Positions 12,801 to 23,573 of a stretch of DNA of 64,000 nucleotides are shown here, piece after piece; the first letter of the stretch is position 1; every line of letters begins with the position of its first letter. The stretch is from positions 442,367 through 506,366 of the forward strand of contig JXTB01000172.1 in NCBI GenBank assembly GCA_002914805.1. Direction: 5' to 3'. Source of the DNA: Parasponia andersonii. Lineage: Eukaryota > Streptophyta > Magnoliopsida > Rosales > Cannabaceae. The translations under genes were made by a program, and so were the position numbers. The notes under the pieces were generated by a model. The model made no database searches. It was not told the DNA's origin and worked only from the letters and a program-made list of their open reading frames with translations.

Positions 12801-15800
12801 GACCGAAGTTTTTAATACACTTCGTAAGAATCAGTTGTATGTCAACTTGAAGAAATGTAGCTTCATAACTGACAGCTTAGTCTTCTTGGGCTTTGTTGTA
12901 AGTTCTGACGGAATCAAAGTCGATCAAGATAAAATAAAGGCTATACGAGAATGGCCAATACCGAAGACCATTACAGAAGTTCGGAGTTTTCATGGTCTTG
13001 CAACATTCTATAGACGATTTGTGAGAAACTTCAGCACTATAGCCACACCGCTCACCGATTGTTTGAAGCAAAAGCAATTCCTTTGGATAGAAGAAGCAGA
13101 ACAGAGATTTGCTATCTTGAAGGAAAAACTCACAAATGCACCCGTCCTTGCACTTCCTGACTTTGAAAAAATTTTCGAAGTCGACTGTGACACTTCTAGC
13201 GTAGGAGTTGGAGCTGTTCTATCCCAAGATATGAAGCCAATAGCTTTCTTTATTGAAAAACTTAGCGAAGCCAGAAAGAAGTGGTCAACATACGAATAAG
13301 AATTATATGCGATTTTTCGTACATTACAACAATGGGAACCGTATCTAGTGCAGAAGGAATTCATCCTCAATACGGATCATCAAGCTCTTAAGTACCTCAA
13401 CAACTCTTCCAAACCAAATCGAATGTATGCTCGATGGATTTCCTACATCCAGAAGTTTACTTTCTCTCTTAAGCATAAGTCATGACAATTAAACAAGGTT
13501 GTTGATGCATTGAGTCACCGAGTTATGTTACTAACTGTTGTTCAAAATAAAATAATCGGTTTTGATTATTTGAAAGACTTATACGCTGATGATGAAGATT
13601 TCAAGGAAGAATGGGAGAAATGCATTAATGGAGTTGCAAATAAACATCAAATACATGATGGTTTTCTATTCTTTGAAAATCGTTTATGTATTCCACGAGG
13701 ATCTCTCAGAGAACACATCATTCAGGAACTACACGCAGTAGGGTTAGGAGGACATATGGGACGAGACAAAACTGTTTCATTAGTGGAAGCTTGATATTTT
13801 TGGCCATATCTTAAGCGTGATGTCGAGAAGTTTGTCAAGTGTTGTTATATATGCCATACTGCAAAGGGACAAGCTCAAAACACTAGGTTGTACATACCAC
13901 TTCCTATACCTGATGTGCCTTGGGAAGATTTGTCCATGGATTTCATCTTAGGACTACCGCGAACACAAAAAAGTTCGGATTCTATCTTTGTTGTGGTAGA
14001 TCGTTTTTCAAAGTTGGCTCATTTTATTCCCTGCAAGAAAACTTCAGATGCTACTCATATTGTTCAAATGTTCTTTCGAGAGATTGTTCGTCTGCATGGG
14101 TTACCAAGGACAATAGTCTCTGATCGCGATAGTAAATTCCTCAGTCATTGTTGGCGCACTTTGTGGAAGAGACTTGATACCACCTTGCAATTTAGTAGCA
14201 CTTGTCATCCCCAAATAGATGGGCAAACTGAAGTTACTAATCACACACTGGGCAACATTTTACGGTGCTTGATTAAAGAAAACTCAAGACAATGGAAGAA
14301 TGTTCTACCGCAAGCTGAGTTTGCTTACAATAATATGCCAAATCGTTCCAGCGGTAAATCTCAATTTGATGTTGTTTATATTCGTCATCCGTTGCATACT
14401 CTCGGCTTGGTACCTTTACCAAAACTTCTAAGGATGAGCATTATTACCGATCATTTGATTAATAAGGTGATCAATATCCATGAAGAAGTGAAAAAGAAAG
14501 TTAAAAGAGTCCACTGGAAAATATAAGGCTAATGCTGACAAGCACAGAACATTCAAGACTTTCAAAGAGGGCGATTTTGTAATGGTTCATTTACGTAAAG
14601 AAAAACTTCCAACAGAAGAATACAATAAACTTAAGCAGAAGAAAATTGGCCCCTTTCGTATTATTCAAAAGATTAATGATAATGTATATGTCATTGATCT
14701 ACTAGATAGTTACACAATTTCTAAGACCTTCAATATTCAAGACCTGTACGAGCACCATGGATCGGAAGTCATACCTTGAGCAACTCGAGGACGAGTTTTT
14801 TTTTTCAAGAGAGGAGAACTGATGTAGCAGCCCACAACCAAATCGATGACCCAAAGCTAAGGCTCAAAATTCCAAAACCTAGTCTAATGAACATTCTATT
14901 GGTTGGTAGAATGCTTTTGTGTGTTAGGTATTGTAGACTTATTTATTTAAAATGTGTTAGATTATTTAACTTGTTTATTTGAAGTGTGTTAAGTAAACAA
15001 TTTGTTTATTTGAAGTATGTTAGGTGAACAATTTAAGTATGTTTGGTTGGTAGGTGCTAGGTATATGGTTGTAAGTTTTTTAGAATTATTTTATTGGATG
15101 GTTTAGATTAATCCTAAATTTGTATAAATTGCCTTCATTGGCAAGAGTTATAAGCATCCAATCTTCAATCAAATATTAGTTTTCTCTTTTAAATTCTTTT
15201 TGAGAATTTTATTTATTTCTTTTCTCGTTGTGAGAATGCAAGTTAAAGCAAAATCTAACAACCCGCTGCGTCACCAAACGTTTATTAACTAGGTATAACA
15301 GGGTTTGAAAAGCATAGAAAAACTCTCACTGACAAACTTAATTTTTACTCATAACTTGCACCAGAGGCTAAATTCATTCGAAAAATTGGCACTATAAGCA
15401 CTAGTTACAGAAATATTATAAAATAAAATTATTAAAGAATATTGAAAATGACCACTAAAAGAAAAAGGAATAGAAGTTTCTTGAAATGAGAGACCTGTTA
15501 TTGGTAGCAGCTGCCAATGAAGCTACCACATCTACAGACAGAACATATATAAGGCCATAAGCATGCAGAAAATATTCATTCCCAATAAGATGTCCTGATT
15601 TCTCATACCTGAAATTTTGTTATAAATAATTCCTCTAGTCAAGAAAAACGAAAAACTATGCACACGTATTTCTGAAAAGTATCGAACGCTGACAAGAATA
15701 AAGCTTTTGCTTAATATGTTGAAAACCAAAATACCATTTCATTTTAGGGTCAGTAATCACTGGCCCCTTTTTCATGCATCCAATATAAGTCTGTGAATGC

Positions 15801-17057
15801 GTTCTCTCCTTTGCAAGACAAGTGGCAAGTCTATCTGAAAATTGAAAATTTAAATAAACAGTATAATGTTTGAATGTAAAAGTTCAAGACATAATTTTTA
15901 CACGCTCATCGAAATACCTGGACGCAGATAAATGTCATCATCAGCTTTGACGTAATAATCAGCTTCAAAGAGTTCAAAAGCTGCTCTGAAAAATGCCAAC
16001 CTACACAGCCATTTGGAAAGGAATTGCCTCATAAGCTCCCAAGCATCATGTTTACAATTACAAGATTTAATCTAAAAGAAAAAAGCAATACGTTTTGTTC
16101 GGAAGCTTTGAATATTCTTCCTCGACATCAATCAGCATAAAGTCTTTGTACTTCTCTACCTCCCCCTTAAGGAATGCCATATTTTGCATCTTTTGATTGT
16201 CCAATGACGAACCTAAAAGCTATATCAGTAGCTTGTTCCAACCTAAAGAAGTGGAATGAAATGAAACCTTATAAAATTATATAAAAGTACATTAAAAATT
16301 ACCACAAATAAATTAATGACATTCTATCTTAGTATTTAAAAATTGGAATAATATTTAGGATCTAGCATTATTCGTATATAAACATGGAAAGGTAATAAAG
16401 ATTACGATTACACCGACAATTAAGAAATCTGAGTTCGACTATTAGTCAATTCTTAAAGTAAACAACAAGTCAAGAATCTTGAGCTAGCTGCACCGGAAAT
16501 TGAACATGAAAGCCAGTTCACACCAAGTTCATAGCTTCAGATAACAAAAGATCGGTCCAGCATAGTAACCCAACCAGGCTAATTAAAACCATTTAGTGAT
16601 ATAAACAACCAATTTGAACAAAACCCAAATCATGATCAGATAAACTGGAACGAACCTATCAAAATTGAAAGAATGAAGAAACTAGCAAAACAATTCACCT
16701 CAAAAGCCCATCTGGGTTGGAAGGAAACCAAGTGGTGCGAAGAGCCGCCCTGCGATCAGCACTGGAAAACCCAGTTTGAATTCCGACGAATCCGAGAAGC
16801 TTAGGGGCGATCGACGACGAAGGCTCCAATTCCATCATCGCCGAGCTGCCGAGAATTAGAGACGGAGTAGAACCCTCGGAAAGTATCTTCGGCCATTCCA
16901 CATCGGAGAAGACGGTGATTGGGAGTGGAATGAGGGCCACGAGAGGAATGGAATCGGGTTTTCGGGGTTTAAGGGTTTTGGAGGAATAGGAAGAAGAAGA
17001 AGAAGACGAAGAGGTGAGTGGGAGTGAGTGGGAGATGCGGTGAAAGAAGAGTGGCAT
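6767..17057 (-). CDS. GT31 beta-1,3-galactosyltransferase, seven exons, apparently disrupted
   Basis: The exons on the minus strand, from the splice sites, are 17057-16699, 16242-16092, 16000-15918, 15834-15735, 15608-15495, 7682-7534 and 6855-6767. The product is a plant GT31 enzyme of the Golgi, of the type that transfers galactose to glycoprotein or arabinogalactan-protein glycans; it most resembles the Arabidopsis B3GALT12-14 group. Visible motifs are [12 protein letters not shown] and [11 protein letters not shown] in exon 1, [11 protein letters not shown] (the DxD nucleotide-sugar/metal motif) in exons 3-4, [13 protein letters not shown], then NEYFLHAYG, and the C-terminal [11 protein letters not shown]...SPTLPPDDR. 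Exon 1 has a hydrophobic stretch that could be the type II membrane anchor. Two faults stand out: exon 2 lacks 2 nt in an A-run (around 16182-16185) and then hits a stop, and the exon 6 donor reads GA instead of GT (7539-7538). The exon lengths sum to 1045 nt, 2 short of 349 codons. Intron 5 holds two transposons. It could be a pseudogene, or a live gene with an assembly indel. Confidence 0.8.
7534..7682 (-). CDS. exon 6 of the galactosyltransferase ([15 protein letters not shown])
   Basis: The acceptor ends CCTTTCAG before 7682, and the exon encodes [16 protein letters not shown], a conserved GT31 block, then DIPKCSG. The ancestral donor directly after TCAG (7540) reads GA. The next GT (7533-7532) lies 6 nt further on and would keep the frame, adding Lys-Ser before LCNPASR of exon 7. 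It is separated from exon 5 by about 7.8 kb, almost all of it transposon sequence. Confidence 0.8.
7928..8885. mobile_element. hAT-like non-autonomous DNA element in galactosyltransferase intron 5
   Basis: The left end ATGGTTTAAAAAGC and the reverse complement of the right end CCAAGGTTTTAAAAAGC form imperfect terminal inverted repeats. They are flanked by 8-bp direct repeats that differ at one base (ATAGGAAT 7920-7927, ACAGGAAT 8886-8893), the hAT signature. The subterminal GCGCCTCGAGGCGCGCCTC region is GC-rich and palindromic, unlike its surroundings. Around 8484-8583 a short Asp/Asn/Glu-rich frame ending in a stop could be the tail of a lost transposase; that part is inference. Confidence 0.7.
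9522..9975 (+). repeat. 5' LTR
   Basis: It begins TGACGTAGCATCCC and ends CCGCTGCGTCA, with the same length as the 3' copy. By eye I count roughly 37 differences in 454 positions, about 92% identity, mostly transitions. That suggests an insertion millions of years old, depending on the rate used. Confidence 0.93.
9977..9991 (+). other. primer-binding site, tRNA-iMet type
   Basis: TTGGTACCAGAGCC follows the 5' LTR by one base. It differs at one position from the TGGTATCAGAGC complement of the initiator methionine tRNA 3' end that primes most plant gypsy elements. Confidence 0.8.
10480..14779 (+). pseudogene. decayed gag-pol polyprotein of the gypsy element
   Basis: One frame runs from the Met at 10480 to about 14524, then shifts by one base in an A-run near 14503 and continues to 14779. 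Gag holds the retrotransposon capsid region and a zinc knuckle [14 protein letters not shown] (11487-11531). Protease shows [12 protein letters not shown] (near 11770). RT shows [15 protein letters not shown] and [11 protein letters not shown], RNase H shows [17 protein letters not shown]. Integrase has an H-H/C-C finger, then Asp in SMDF, Asp in VSDRDSKF and Glu in GQTEVTNH. Stops lie at 10993, 11713, 11884, 11998, 12247, 12607, 13297, 13483, 13792 and 14524. Several (10993, 11998, 12607) fit Trp TGG changed to TAG, as expected from deamination of methylated DNA. Confidence 0.9.
14805..14819 (+). other. polypurine tract of the gypsy element
   Basis: AAGAGAGGAGAAC directly precedes the 3' LTR, the usual site of plus-strand priming. 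Confidence 0.75.
14820..15273 (+). repeat. 3' LTR
   Basis: It begins TGATGTAGCAGCCC and ends CCGCTGCGTCA, 454 bp, matching the 5' LTR over its whole length. Exon 5 of the galactosyltransferase begins about 220 bp further on, at 15495. Confidence 0.93.
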
Positions 17058-19000
17058 TTCGGTGAATTACGGCTCCATATTTGGAATCTTTGGCGGGTCT
17101 TTTTTCTTGTCCCATCTCGTCTCGTCTTTCTTTTCGACAACCTGTATAGTAAAAAACTTTTATAAAACAGATAATAAAGGTTAGAGTTTTTATACCCTAT
17201 ATATATATATATATTATTTATATTTTACCTTTCTCATTGCGGTAAGGGATTGTCCTTTATTACTCAAAAGGAAAAAAAAAAAAAAAAAGAATTGTCCCTT
17301 AGTTCATGATCTGACGACCTGATCACAATCATATGTACGTCTAGTTCATTTTCAGATTGCGGCTCGGAAGGACTTTGGAACCCACGAAGGTTAGGTGGTT
17401 ATTTCAAGGGATAATAACAAAAGTATTTTCCGGATTTCGATGAAATGTTTAATATAAATTTTATCCATAGTTTATTTGATTCAAAATTAACGATGTTAAA
17501 ATTATTTTTTTTCTAAATTTATAATAAATATTTTTTTTAAATGACCAAAATATCATTACTTAAATACAATTAAATAATTAAAAAATAAAAAAATTCTTTA
17601 CAAAATTGTACAAAATTTTTCTTCACCAAATTTTGTTATTCTTAGTCATTTTTCTTTTTTATTTATTTTTTTTTTCTTTACTAAATATTATATATTGTTC
17701 TGTAAGTAATATTTGTTTTATTATAAGTTTAAAAAAAGAAAAATTTTGACATATTATTTGTTAATTTTGACTTAATAAATTATAAAAGTGAAATTGTATT
17801 AATTTATAAATTAGAGAAAATATTTTTATAATTTATAAAAATTGAAAAGATATATTAAGTATTTCGCCAAAACTCAGCAGATATTTTTGTTATTATCCCT
17901 TATTTTTACTAATACGAGTATAATTACCGGATCGTCCGTTGCGAGCAGGGTGTGACCTGAAGGTCGTCTTTCTTCACTCTTCAACAATATTGGTTCTAAT
18001 TTATGGTTATAGAAAGTACAAATCTAACTGTATAAAAGTTTTCCTTCCTGTTACGATTCAGAGAACAAAAATCGATAAGAGTGCCATACATGGTGTGTTA
18101 GTGGGATGTGATAAGAAATAGGGTTTATTTATAAATTATTCATATTATTCTCCTTTGACTCCCATTTTCAACTTATGTAATCAAATATTCTGAATTATAT
18201 AATTATTGTACCAAAAAAAAAAAATCACATTCTAAAGGCAATGAGAGGAAAACTCCTTGTCTTTTTCTTAGTTATCCACGTAATGTTATTGGGTTTCCTT
18301 GAATTGAACAATCAAAATAAATGTATAAATTTTCCGTAAAAGAAAAAAAAAAGGCATAATTTGCGTCACATAAGGTTAGGAATATGGTTTTGGTTAAAAA
18401 AAAAAGAAGAAAAATTCATAACAAATGAGTAATTTTAATCATTGCTGCAATGATTGTAAAATTAAAAATAAATTCAATATTTAAATTAAAAATTTAGAAA
18501 TCAAAATAATACAAAAAATTATAACTTCATAAGCTATACTGTAATTAACCCTAAAATATACATTTCTTTTGGTAAATAAATTTTACATTTACGCTCTCTA
18601 TTTTATATAAAAAATACACTTGGCAATTTTTGGACCAAAAATAATTAAAGTAGCACTTAATGGTGTTCGAAAAACTGCCACACCACAAAAACTGGTCAAA
18701 TCAACATAAAGTGCACTAATACTTTGATCTTTTTTCCTTGTAAAGTTTGATATGATTTATAAAATTCCCGAACCACACAATTTGGGAGAAATTTTATGCG
18801 GTTGAAACCGAACCGCAATATGCCTTTTTATAAATTTTAAGTAGTTTCTTTTTTCTCAAAATTTACTTTTTTATAACTTTTATACTTATAATTACACAGT
18901 TGTTTTATAGGTAGTGTGGAGTACTAAATAAGGGTTAAAACCAGCCAAATTACACTGCAGACACCTTTAGTGACACCCTTTTGACTAGAAAGATAAAAAA
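17058..19000. other. AT-rich intergenic region
   Basis: Just upstream of the galactosyltransferase start this must include that gene's promoter and 5' UTR (17058 to about 17300), with a short (TA)n near 17200. The rest is AT-rich with many homopolymers. No gene or complete element was recognised. Confidence 0.5.
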
Positions 19001-19886
19001 AAATAAAGGTGAATGCTAGACACTCATTCGGATTTCAGACGGTGGTTTAAACATTACACGAAAAACGGTGATAACATAGAAAATTTAAGCCTGTTTTTAC
19101 AAAAGACAATTACAAAATCGTCGTCCTAAACAAATGCACAGTGCATTTAATTTGGGCATATTTTACATTAAATTAATTAAGTGGGACCCTCTTTCTCTCT
19201 TTCCTTCTTCTTCTTCGTCGACTTTTCACTTTTGTCTGCGTCTTTGAGCAACCAAAACTCACCTAAAAATCTCATCTTTCTTTTGTGTATTTGTTATAGG
19301 AGAAAAGATATTAAACTTAATATATGCGGGGGAAAAAAAGACGGATGAGTGAAATGTGAGACAGGGTAATGTTGGTTCTTTTCATTAGCTACATATCTAT
19401 TTTGCTATATTTTAGGTCTAATAATTTTTTTTCAGCTTTATTAGGCCTAGAAGTAGAACTATTGACTTGTTTTGGGAGAAGAATGAGAGAATGGGCAGAA
19501 GTCATGGCGACGGCACGACAAACAATAGCTTAACGACAACACCCTAAGCAGCGACACATACTAATCGACCGCATGGGGATGCGTATGTACTATAATTTGA
19601 TATTAAGTTCTGTACAGACAATCAAGATAGTCTAATAATGAACACGTGCACGATGAACATTATGTATAAATATCCTGAGATAGTGCATGAAAGAACAAGG
19701 ACTTTGTTCATACTTCCATAGGATGGATATTAGTGCGCATGCTCTTGGAACATCTTTATCAAATTATGTTCACTAAAATGAATTAGTTACGAAGGATTAA
19801 TTTTTGAACATTAAACTCTTTTAAAAATGTTTATTTGTTGCGCTTGTATCTATTATTACTGATTCTTTTGATTCTTAAACACTTAA

Positions 19887-21178
19887 AGTCTGTTTGGTTG
19901 TAGCGGTGGAATAATAATATAAATAGTAATAATAATCAGAATTAAATGAAAAGTATGATAATATAATTATGTTGTTTACTTAAAATAGTGGAATCATTAG
20001 CAGAATGGACATTTTTATATTTGGTTAATTGTGAAAAGAAATAGAATTAGTTGTATAATGACAAAAATACTCTTTATTTTAATTATTTAAAATTACATTT
20101 AGCATTTAATTATTTCATTAAATTATTTTACATTTAGCATTATTTTATCTTATTAAATTATTTTTATTAATTAAATTATTATTTTATTAATTTTTTTTAT
20201 ATTTAGCATTAAATTATTTTATTAATTAAATTATTTACTAAATTATTTTTCATTTAGCATAATTTTATTTTATTATTTTTAAAATTATTTTATTAATTAT
20301 ATTATTTAACATTTATCATTATTTTATTTTATTTTATTATTTTTCTAGATTATTTTATTTATTAAATTATTATTTTATTAAATTANAATAATATTTCATT
20401 ACACTATTTAATTAATAAATAAAATAATTAATTAAATAAAATAAGTAAAATAATGCTAAATATAAAATAACTTAATAAAATAATAATTTAATTAATTAAA
20501 AATAATTAGTAAAATAATTTAATGAAATAATAAAATAAAATAAAATAATGCTAAATTTAAAATAATTTAATAAATTAAAATAATACTAAATATAAAAAAA
20601 TTTAATAAAATAATACTTTAATTAATACAAAAATCTAAAAAAATCTAAAAAAATAATAATTTAATTAATAAAATAATTTAAAAAATAATAAAATAAAATA
20701 ATGCTATATGCAAAATAATTTAAACAATAATATTTTAATTAATTAAATAATTTAATGAAATAATAAAATAAATTAAAATAACGATAAATGTCAACTAATT
20801 TAATTAATAAATTAATTTAAAAATAATAAAATAAAATTATGGTAAATGAAAAAGAATTTAATAAATAATTTAATGCTAAATATAAAATAATTTAATTAAT
20901 AAAATAATTTAATAAGATAAAATAATACTAAATGTAAAATAATTTAAAGAAATAATTGCATGCTAAATGTAATTTAAAATGATTAAAATGAAGAGTATTT
21001 TTGTAATTATACAACTAATTTCATTCATTTTCATAGTTAACCAAACATAAAAATGTTTATTCAACTACTGATTCCACCACTTCAACCAAATAACATAATT
21101 ACATTATTATTCTTTTTCATTCTATTCTGATTACTATAACCATTATAATTATTATTCAATCACTACAACCAAACGGAT
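19887..21178. mobile_element. fold-back TIR element, AT-rich
   Basis: Both ends carry inverted GTTTGGTTGTAGNGNTNGAA (left from 19892, right ending at 21174). The interior is a long imperfect palindrome of ATTTAGCATTATTTTA-type units on the left and their complements on the right, so it could fold almost end to end. It interrupts copy A and is absent from the equivalent point in copy B, which shows insertion after the duplication or after divergence. A single N is at 20386. I could not define a target duplication with confidence. Confidence 0.75.
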
Positions 21179-21386
21179 CCTCAAGTTGAATTTGGAAAAA
21201 AATAAGACAAGGTAAGATGGGTCCCACTAGATGGATATTCAATATATTTTTTACATTCCACTCAAATAGTGCGTTTTTTATTTTTGCAACCATGGCAATT
21301 CCGTAATTTTTTTGCTTAGAAAATGGCTTTAATCTGTCAATTTGCTTGTGTAAAAGTAAATATACAAGTATCAATAGATTGAAGTG

Positions 21387-21403
21387 NNNNNNNNNNNNNN
21401 NNN
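21387..21403. other. assembly gap (17 N)
   Basis: A run of 17 N falls near the end of duplication copy A. Copy B suggests that a few tens of bases are missing here. Confidence 0.99.
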
Positions 21404-21428
21404 GCTTGCAACACTCAAAAATATAAAG

Positions 21429-21630
21429 TGGGTTGGCTTAAGTGGTAAGAGCACTCACTATTTAGGATAGTGAATCTATGTTTGAGTCACACCAGGGATA
21501 AGTGTAAAACTTATTATTCCTAATCGGGTAGGATGGAGATTGGATAGTAATAAGTATTTTTTTTTAATTTGTAATAAGTGGAGTTTACTTGTTAAGCTCA
21601 ATTTAAAAAAAAAATAAATAAATAAATAAA
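21429..21630 (+). mobile_element. tRNA-derived SINE-like element
   Basis: It opens with a tRNA-like head: an A-box-like TGGCTTAAGTGG (21434-21445) and a degenerate B box GTTTGAGTCAC (21480-21490), spaced as in a tRNA gene. It ends with an A-rich tail of AAATAAATAAATAAAG. This is the architecture of plant SINEs. It sits exactly between the two copies of the segmental duplication. It is not a functional tRNA gene, since no acceptor stem or intact B box is present. Confidence 0.65.
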
Positions 21631-21706
21631 GATGAATGCCACGATTAGCTCCTTATATGCCTATTCAGACGATGGTTTGAAAATTTGACACGTGTATACT
21701 TAACTT

Positions 21707-21888
21707 TGCAGAAAAAACGGTAGCAAATATAGAAAATTTAAGCCCTTCTTGAAACAAGACAATTACAAAACTGTCATCCCAAAAACACATTTTAATTTTG
21801 CAGAAAAAACGGTAGCAAACATAGAAAATTTAAACCCTTTTGAAACAAGACAATTACAAAACTGTCATCCCAAAAACACATTTTAATT
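21707..21888. repeat. short tandem duplication of about 85 bp within copy B
   Basis: The block that starts with TTTGCAGAAAAAACGGTAGC and ends with CCCAAAAACACATTTTAA occurs twice in a row. Copy A has only one equivalent, so this arose after the larger duplication. Confidence 0.85.
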
Positions 21889-22118
21889 TTGGTATGTTTT
21901 ACATTTAATTAGTTTTGTGGGACCTACTTTCTCTTTTCCCTTCTTCCTATCGACTCTTTCATTTTTTGTCCGCATCTTTGAGCAACCAAAACTCATACCA
22001 AAATCTCATATCATGTGTTTGTTGTAGGAGAAAATATATTAAACTTAATAAATGTGGGGAAAAAAAAGATCAAAGAGTGAAACCTGACGGGGTAGTGTGA
22101 GATATTTTAATTAGCTAT

Positions 22119-22764
22119 TGACTTGCTTGGATTCACTTCTAATTTTTTGTTTAAATAAACTAAAAGTAGAAATAAAAATTTTGTTTTAATTTTTAATTTA
22201 TATAAACAAGAAACATATTTGGCAAATTTTATTTCATTATTTATTTTCAAAAATAATAAAGTGTAAATAATGATAGAGAAAATTATATAGACTTTTATTT
22301 CTGTGCGTGTATATATATATATATAGGTTACCAATCCAATAAGTATTTTTTTTTTTTTACTTATGGGTAGGTTTTTTTTTTTTTTTTTGCAGTTGGATCA
22401 CCATCTAACCGTGATCCAATAGCTATAATGAAATGCATGAAAAAATGTGTATGCTAAATTTTTATCGGCCAAATTAATACTTATACATAGATAAAAAAAA
22501 AATACCTACTGGATTGGTGCCTATATATATACGCTCTTGTACATTGTGTACAAATATTTGTATGTTGTTTTGTTTTTGAAATTTTTTAAAAAAAATTAAG
22601 ATATTAGAAATTTTTTGTTACTACTTTTTTTGAAATTTTTTGTAACAATTTTTAAAAACAAAAAACAAAAACAAAATTACCAAGCAAACTTCCAAAAAGA
22701 ATTTCTATTTTTCTATTTAAAAAAACAAAAAATAAAAAATAAAAGTGAATCCAAACAAGGCCTA
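22119..22764. mobile_element. TIR element with a second MITE nested inside
   Basis: The left end GCTTGGATTCACTTCTAATT and the right end AAAGTGAATCCAAACAAGGC are inverted copies of the common CTTGTTTGGATTCAC terminus. The element interrupts copy B where copy A is continuous. A (TA)n-flanked MITE lies inside it at 22326-22521. Confidence 0.65.
22326..22521. mobile_element. MITE in a (TA)n microsatellite, copy 1
   Basis: The ends GGTTACCAATCCAATAAGTA and TACCTACTGGATTGGTGCC are inverted repeats followed inward by T-runs and A-runs. The core holds GATCACCATCTAACCGTGAT and AATAGCTATAATGAAATGCA. TATATATA lies directly outside both ends, consistent with TA target duplication. Members at 31556-31789 and 50564-50805 share the same core. 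Confidence 0.85.
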
Positions 22765-23573
22765 TATATATTCACTAAGCTATTTTCTTTTTCATCTTTA
22801 TTAGACTTAGAAGTAGAACTATTGACTTGTTTAGGGAGAAGGAAGGAGAGAATGGGCGGAGGCCATGTTGGGAGCACGACAAATAAAGGCTTAACAATGT
22901 GCGCCACCATAAGCAGCGACACAAACTTATTGGCCGCAAGGGCATGTGTGTGTGTTATGATTTGATTTTGGGTTCTGTATAAAGCCGAGCAAGATGGTCT
23001 ATAGTGACCACGGACATGATGAACATTAGATATATATCCTGAGATACTGCATGAAAGAACAAAGACTCTATTCCAACTTCATAGGATGTTAGTGCATATG
23101 CTTTTGGAACAACTTTATTAAATTATGTTTCCTAAAAGGAATTGTTTAAAAAGGATTGATTTGTGAACATGAAACTCCTTTGAAAATGTTGGTTTGTTAT
23201 ACTTGTGTTTCACTTATTCTTTTGATTTTTAGCACTAAATATTTGAATTCGGCAAACTGAGGAAAGAAAGAAGAGGGGGAAAAAAAAAAAAAAAAACGTA
23301 GTACAGGTTGGGTGGTCCCCACCAAATTGATATTTGATATATTTTTTTTACACTCCGCTCAAATAAATCACTTTCTATTTTTGGAAGCATAACAATTCTG
23401 TAATTTTTCCTTTTTTATTTTTTTTGGTGTGTGTGAAGACAAGGGCTTTACTCTGTCAATTTATGTACTGCTGTTTGTGTAAAAGAAATAAATGTACAGA
23501 CGTTAATAGAAAAGTACTAAAGTAATGACTGAAGGAGAGGCTGACGGAGTGATTGTTGCTTGCAATGCTCGAT

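Larger units (their letters stand above)
9522..15273 (+). mobile_element. Ty3/gypsy LTR retrotransposon inside the galactosyltransferase intron
   Basis: The element is 5752 bp with two 454-bp LTRs. It carries a primer-binding site, a gag-pol region in one frame, and a polypurine tract before the 3' LTR. The target duplication is CCAAG (9517-9521) against CCAAA (15274-15278), one mismatch. Domain order gag, protease, RT, RNase H, integrase defines Ty3/gypsy. I see no chromodomain after the integrase, although the C-terminal [20 protein letters not shown] block is of the type found in chromovirus lineages. About ten stops and a frameshift make it non-autonomous. It lies opposite to the host gene's transcription. 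Confidence 0.92.
19005..21416. repeat. copy A of a tandem segmental duplication
   Basis: 19005-19886 and 21180-21416 together match 21629-23573 in order and orientation. Shared blocks include GAGCAACCAAAACTCA, AGAAGTAGAACTATTGACTT, AAGCAGCGACACA, ATCCTGAGATA, TGCATGAAAGAACAA and GCTTGCAA at the end. The copy is split by a 1.29-kb fold-back element. A 17-N gap (21387-21403) lies near its end. No conserved reading frame is evident in the shared part; it could be a decayed gene, a non-coding transcript or an unknown transposon. Confidence 0.8.
21629..23573. repeat. copy B of the tandem segmental duplication
   Basis: This matches copy A (19005-21416) block by block. It has its own insertion (22119-22764) and an internal tandem duplication (21707-21888). 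The copies differ by many substitutions, so the event is old. Confidence 0.8.

Noticed and set aside
21429-21500. Possible tRNA gene
   Set aside because: A- and B-box-like words are present, but there is no closing acceptor stem and the B box is degenerate; a SINE head fits better.
22615-22965. 116-codon frame in duplication copy B
   Set aside because: Its first half is A/T homopolymer inside a MITE, and copy A does not keep the frame.
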